Made by a program: the position numbers and the translations under genes. This document shows positions 5,282-5,865 of a stretch of 5,865 nt of DNA, piece after piece. Location of the stretch: positions 1-5,865 of the forward strand of contig JAOACV010000193.1 of the NCBI GenBank assembly GCA_026417675.1, given 5' to 3'. Origin of the DNA: Verrucomicrobiia bacterium (GTDB lineage Bacteria; Verrucomicrobiota; Verrucomicrobiia; CAIQCK01). Under the pieces are notes generated by a model. The model searched no databases. It was not told the DNA's origin and saw only the letters and a program-made list of their open reading frames with translations. How positions within the stretch are numbered: the first letter of the stretch is position 1; every line of letters starts with the position of its first letter.

Positions 5282-5865
5282 TCACTTCGGAAACGTCCGC
5301 GCCGGGTCCCACACGATCACGGCCATGTGGTAGCCTTTGCAAGAATCGGGCGGCTCGCCAGGCAGCGCGGAGGCGTAGTAGGCCGTGACGACCTGGCCGT
5401 CGGCGCGCTGCACCGACGACGGATAGCCGCCGTCGAGACCGTTCCAATCAATCAACCGCACCGGTTCGCTCCACGTTTCCCCGCCGTCGCTGCTGAGCAT
5501 CGCCTCCAGCCCTTTCTTGCCGAAATCGGATGCACGGTCGCCGTAGGTGAACAGCACCCGCCCGTCGCGCAACTTCGCGAGATGACCGGTGACGCGCTGG
5601 AAGCCGGTCATGGCGCGCTTGAACTGCCAGGTCCGGCCGTCGTCGGCCGACGCGTAGAGCTGCATGAAGTCTTTTTTCTCAACGCCGCTGCCGACGCGCG
5701 CGACGGCCAGCCAACGACCGTTGCCCAAGTGCAAGGGCGTTGTCTCGTTGGCGTCGGGGCCGATGACAGCCGGCTCGCCCCAGCTCTTGCCGTCGTCGTG
5801 GCTGCGATAAAGCCACGAGCGGAACGCGCGCTCCTCGTATTTCTCCCACGGCCCCTGCGTCGAAT
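5282..5865 (-). CDS. Sialidase-type exported hydrolase with Asp-box (BNR) repeats, C-terminal part
   Basis: The minus-strand frame is open from the right edge (first whole codon at 5863) to the TGA at 5284-5282, giving 193 residues. The start lies outside the window; the TTG at 5734 is internal. Three Asp-boxes of the form S-x-D-x-G-x-[TS]-W are present at visible residues 21-28 (SHDDGKSW), 72-79 (SADDGRTW) and 124-131 (SSDGGETW). Each marks a blade of the six-bladed sialidase propeller. ETTPLHLGNGRWLAVAR and GYPSSVQRADGQVVTAYY are typical propeller strand pairs of this group. The end GYHMAVIVWDPARTF is a natural C-terminus. Likely exported glycoside hydrolase or lyase of the exo-alpha-sialidase superfamily. 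Asp-boxes also occur in non-sialidase enzymes, and the catalytic Arg triad cannot be assigned from this part. It reads toward the beta-helix scrap and the nucleoside hydrolase, so all three may once have formed one transcription unit. Confidence 0.82.
   Translation of the reverse strand, partial: STQGPWEKYEERAFRSWLYRSHDDGKSWGEPAVIGPDANETTPLHLGNGRWLAVARVGSGVEKKDFMQLYASADDGRTWQFKRAMTGFQRVTGHLAKLRDGRVLFTYGDRASDFGKKGLEAMLSSDGGETWSEPVRLIDWNGLDGGYPSSVQRADGQVVTAYYASALPGEPPDSCKGYHMAVIVWDPARTFPK

Noticed and set aside
4932..5447. 171-residue minus-strand frame across the sialidase-type gene end and the beta-helix scrap
   Set aside because: Its first part is an out-of-frame shadow of the Asp-box gene and its last part is an Arg/Ser-rich shadow of the beta-helix remnant; only LVQNNIS near 5215 may be real, as part of that remnant.

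Overview
The window looks like chromosome of a GC-rich, free-living bacterium, most likely from the PVC group (Verrucomicrobiota; Pedosphaera/Limisphaera-like soil or freshwater lineages). This is inference. It rests on a secreted nucleoside hydrolase, a BNR/Asp-box sialidase-type hydrolase, an SBBP beta-propeller fragment, a rhodanese plus MauE/DoxX membrane pair, and a palindromic repeat built from 'GCACGAAG' units of a kind I associate with such genomes.

Layout. (1) Positions 1-2854, plus strand: a tightly packed run of five genes. They are the 3' end of an unidentified protein, a 397-aa exported protein of unknown function that seems to contain a duplicated module, a small two-helix membrane protein, a membrane-anchored rhodanese, and a MauE/DoxX-type four-helix membrane protein. 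Three genes are joined by 4-base ATGA overlaps. Base composition jumps at about 1880, inside the run: the first three genes are near 50% GC and the rhodanese/MauE pair near 70%. An imperfect palindrome lies between the rhodanese stop and the first MauE helix and is read as the N-terminus of the MauE frame. (2) Positions 2855-3394: about 540 bases with no convincing gene, holding several inverted repeats and a good intrinsic terminator at 3209-3235. (3) Positions 3395-3891, plus strand: a decayed SBBP-repeat secreted protein spread over three frames. (4) Positions 3922-5865, minus strand: a run of exported hydrolase genes read right to left. They are a sialidase-type enzyme (5' end outside the window, intact where visible), the C-terminal scrap of a parallel beta-helix protein, and a nucleoside hydrolase interrupted by one in-frame TGA.

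How the parts fit. The rhodanese (extra loop Cys) and the MauE/DoxX protein (CGC motif) probably form a small membrane thiol or sulfur redox unit. The minus-strand genes look like a scavenging locus for sialylated or other glycans and nucleosides that is falling apart: three neighbouring genes carry at least four lesions of different kinds, while the flanking genes are clean. I see no CRISPR array, tRNA, rRNA, transposase or defence system. I find no convincing new biological system. The most notable points are the clustered decay, the beta-helix remnant that ordinary ORF calling misses, the palindrome captured into a coding frame, and two frame-compensating micro-duplications at the start of the small membrane gene.
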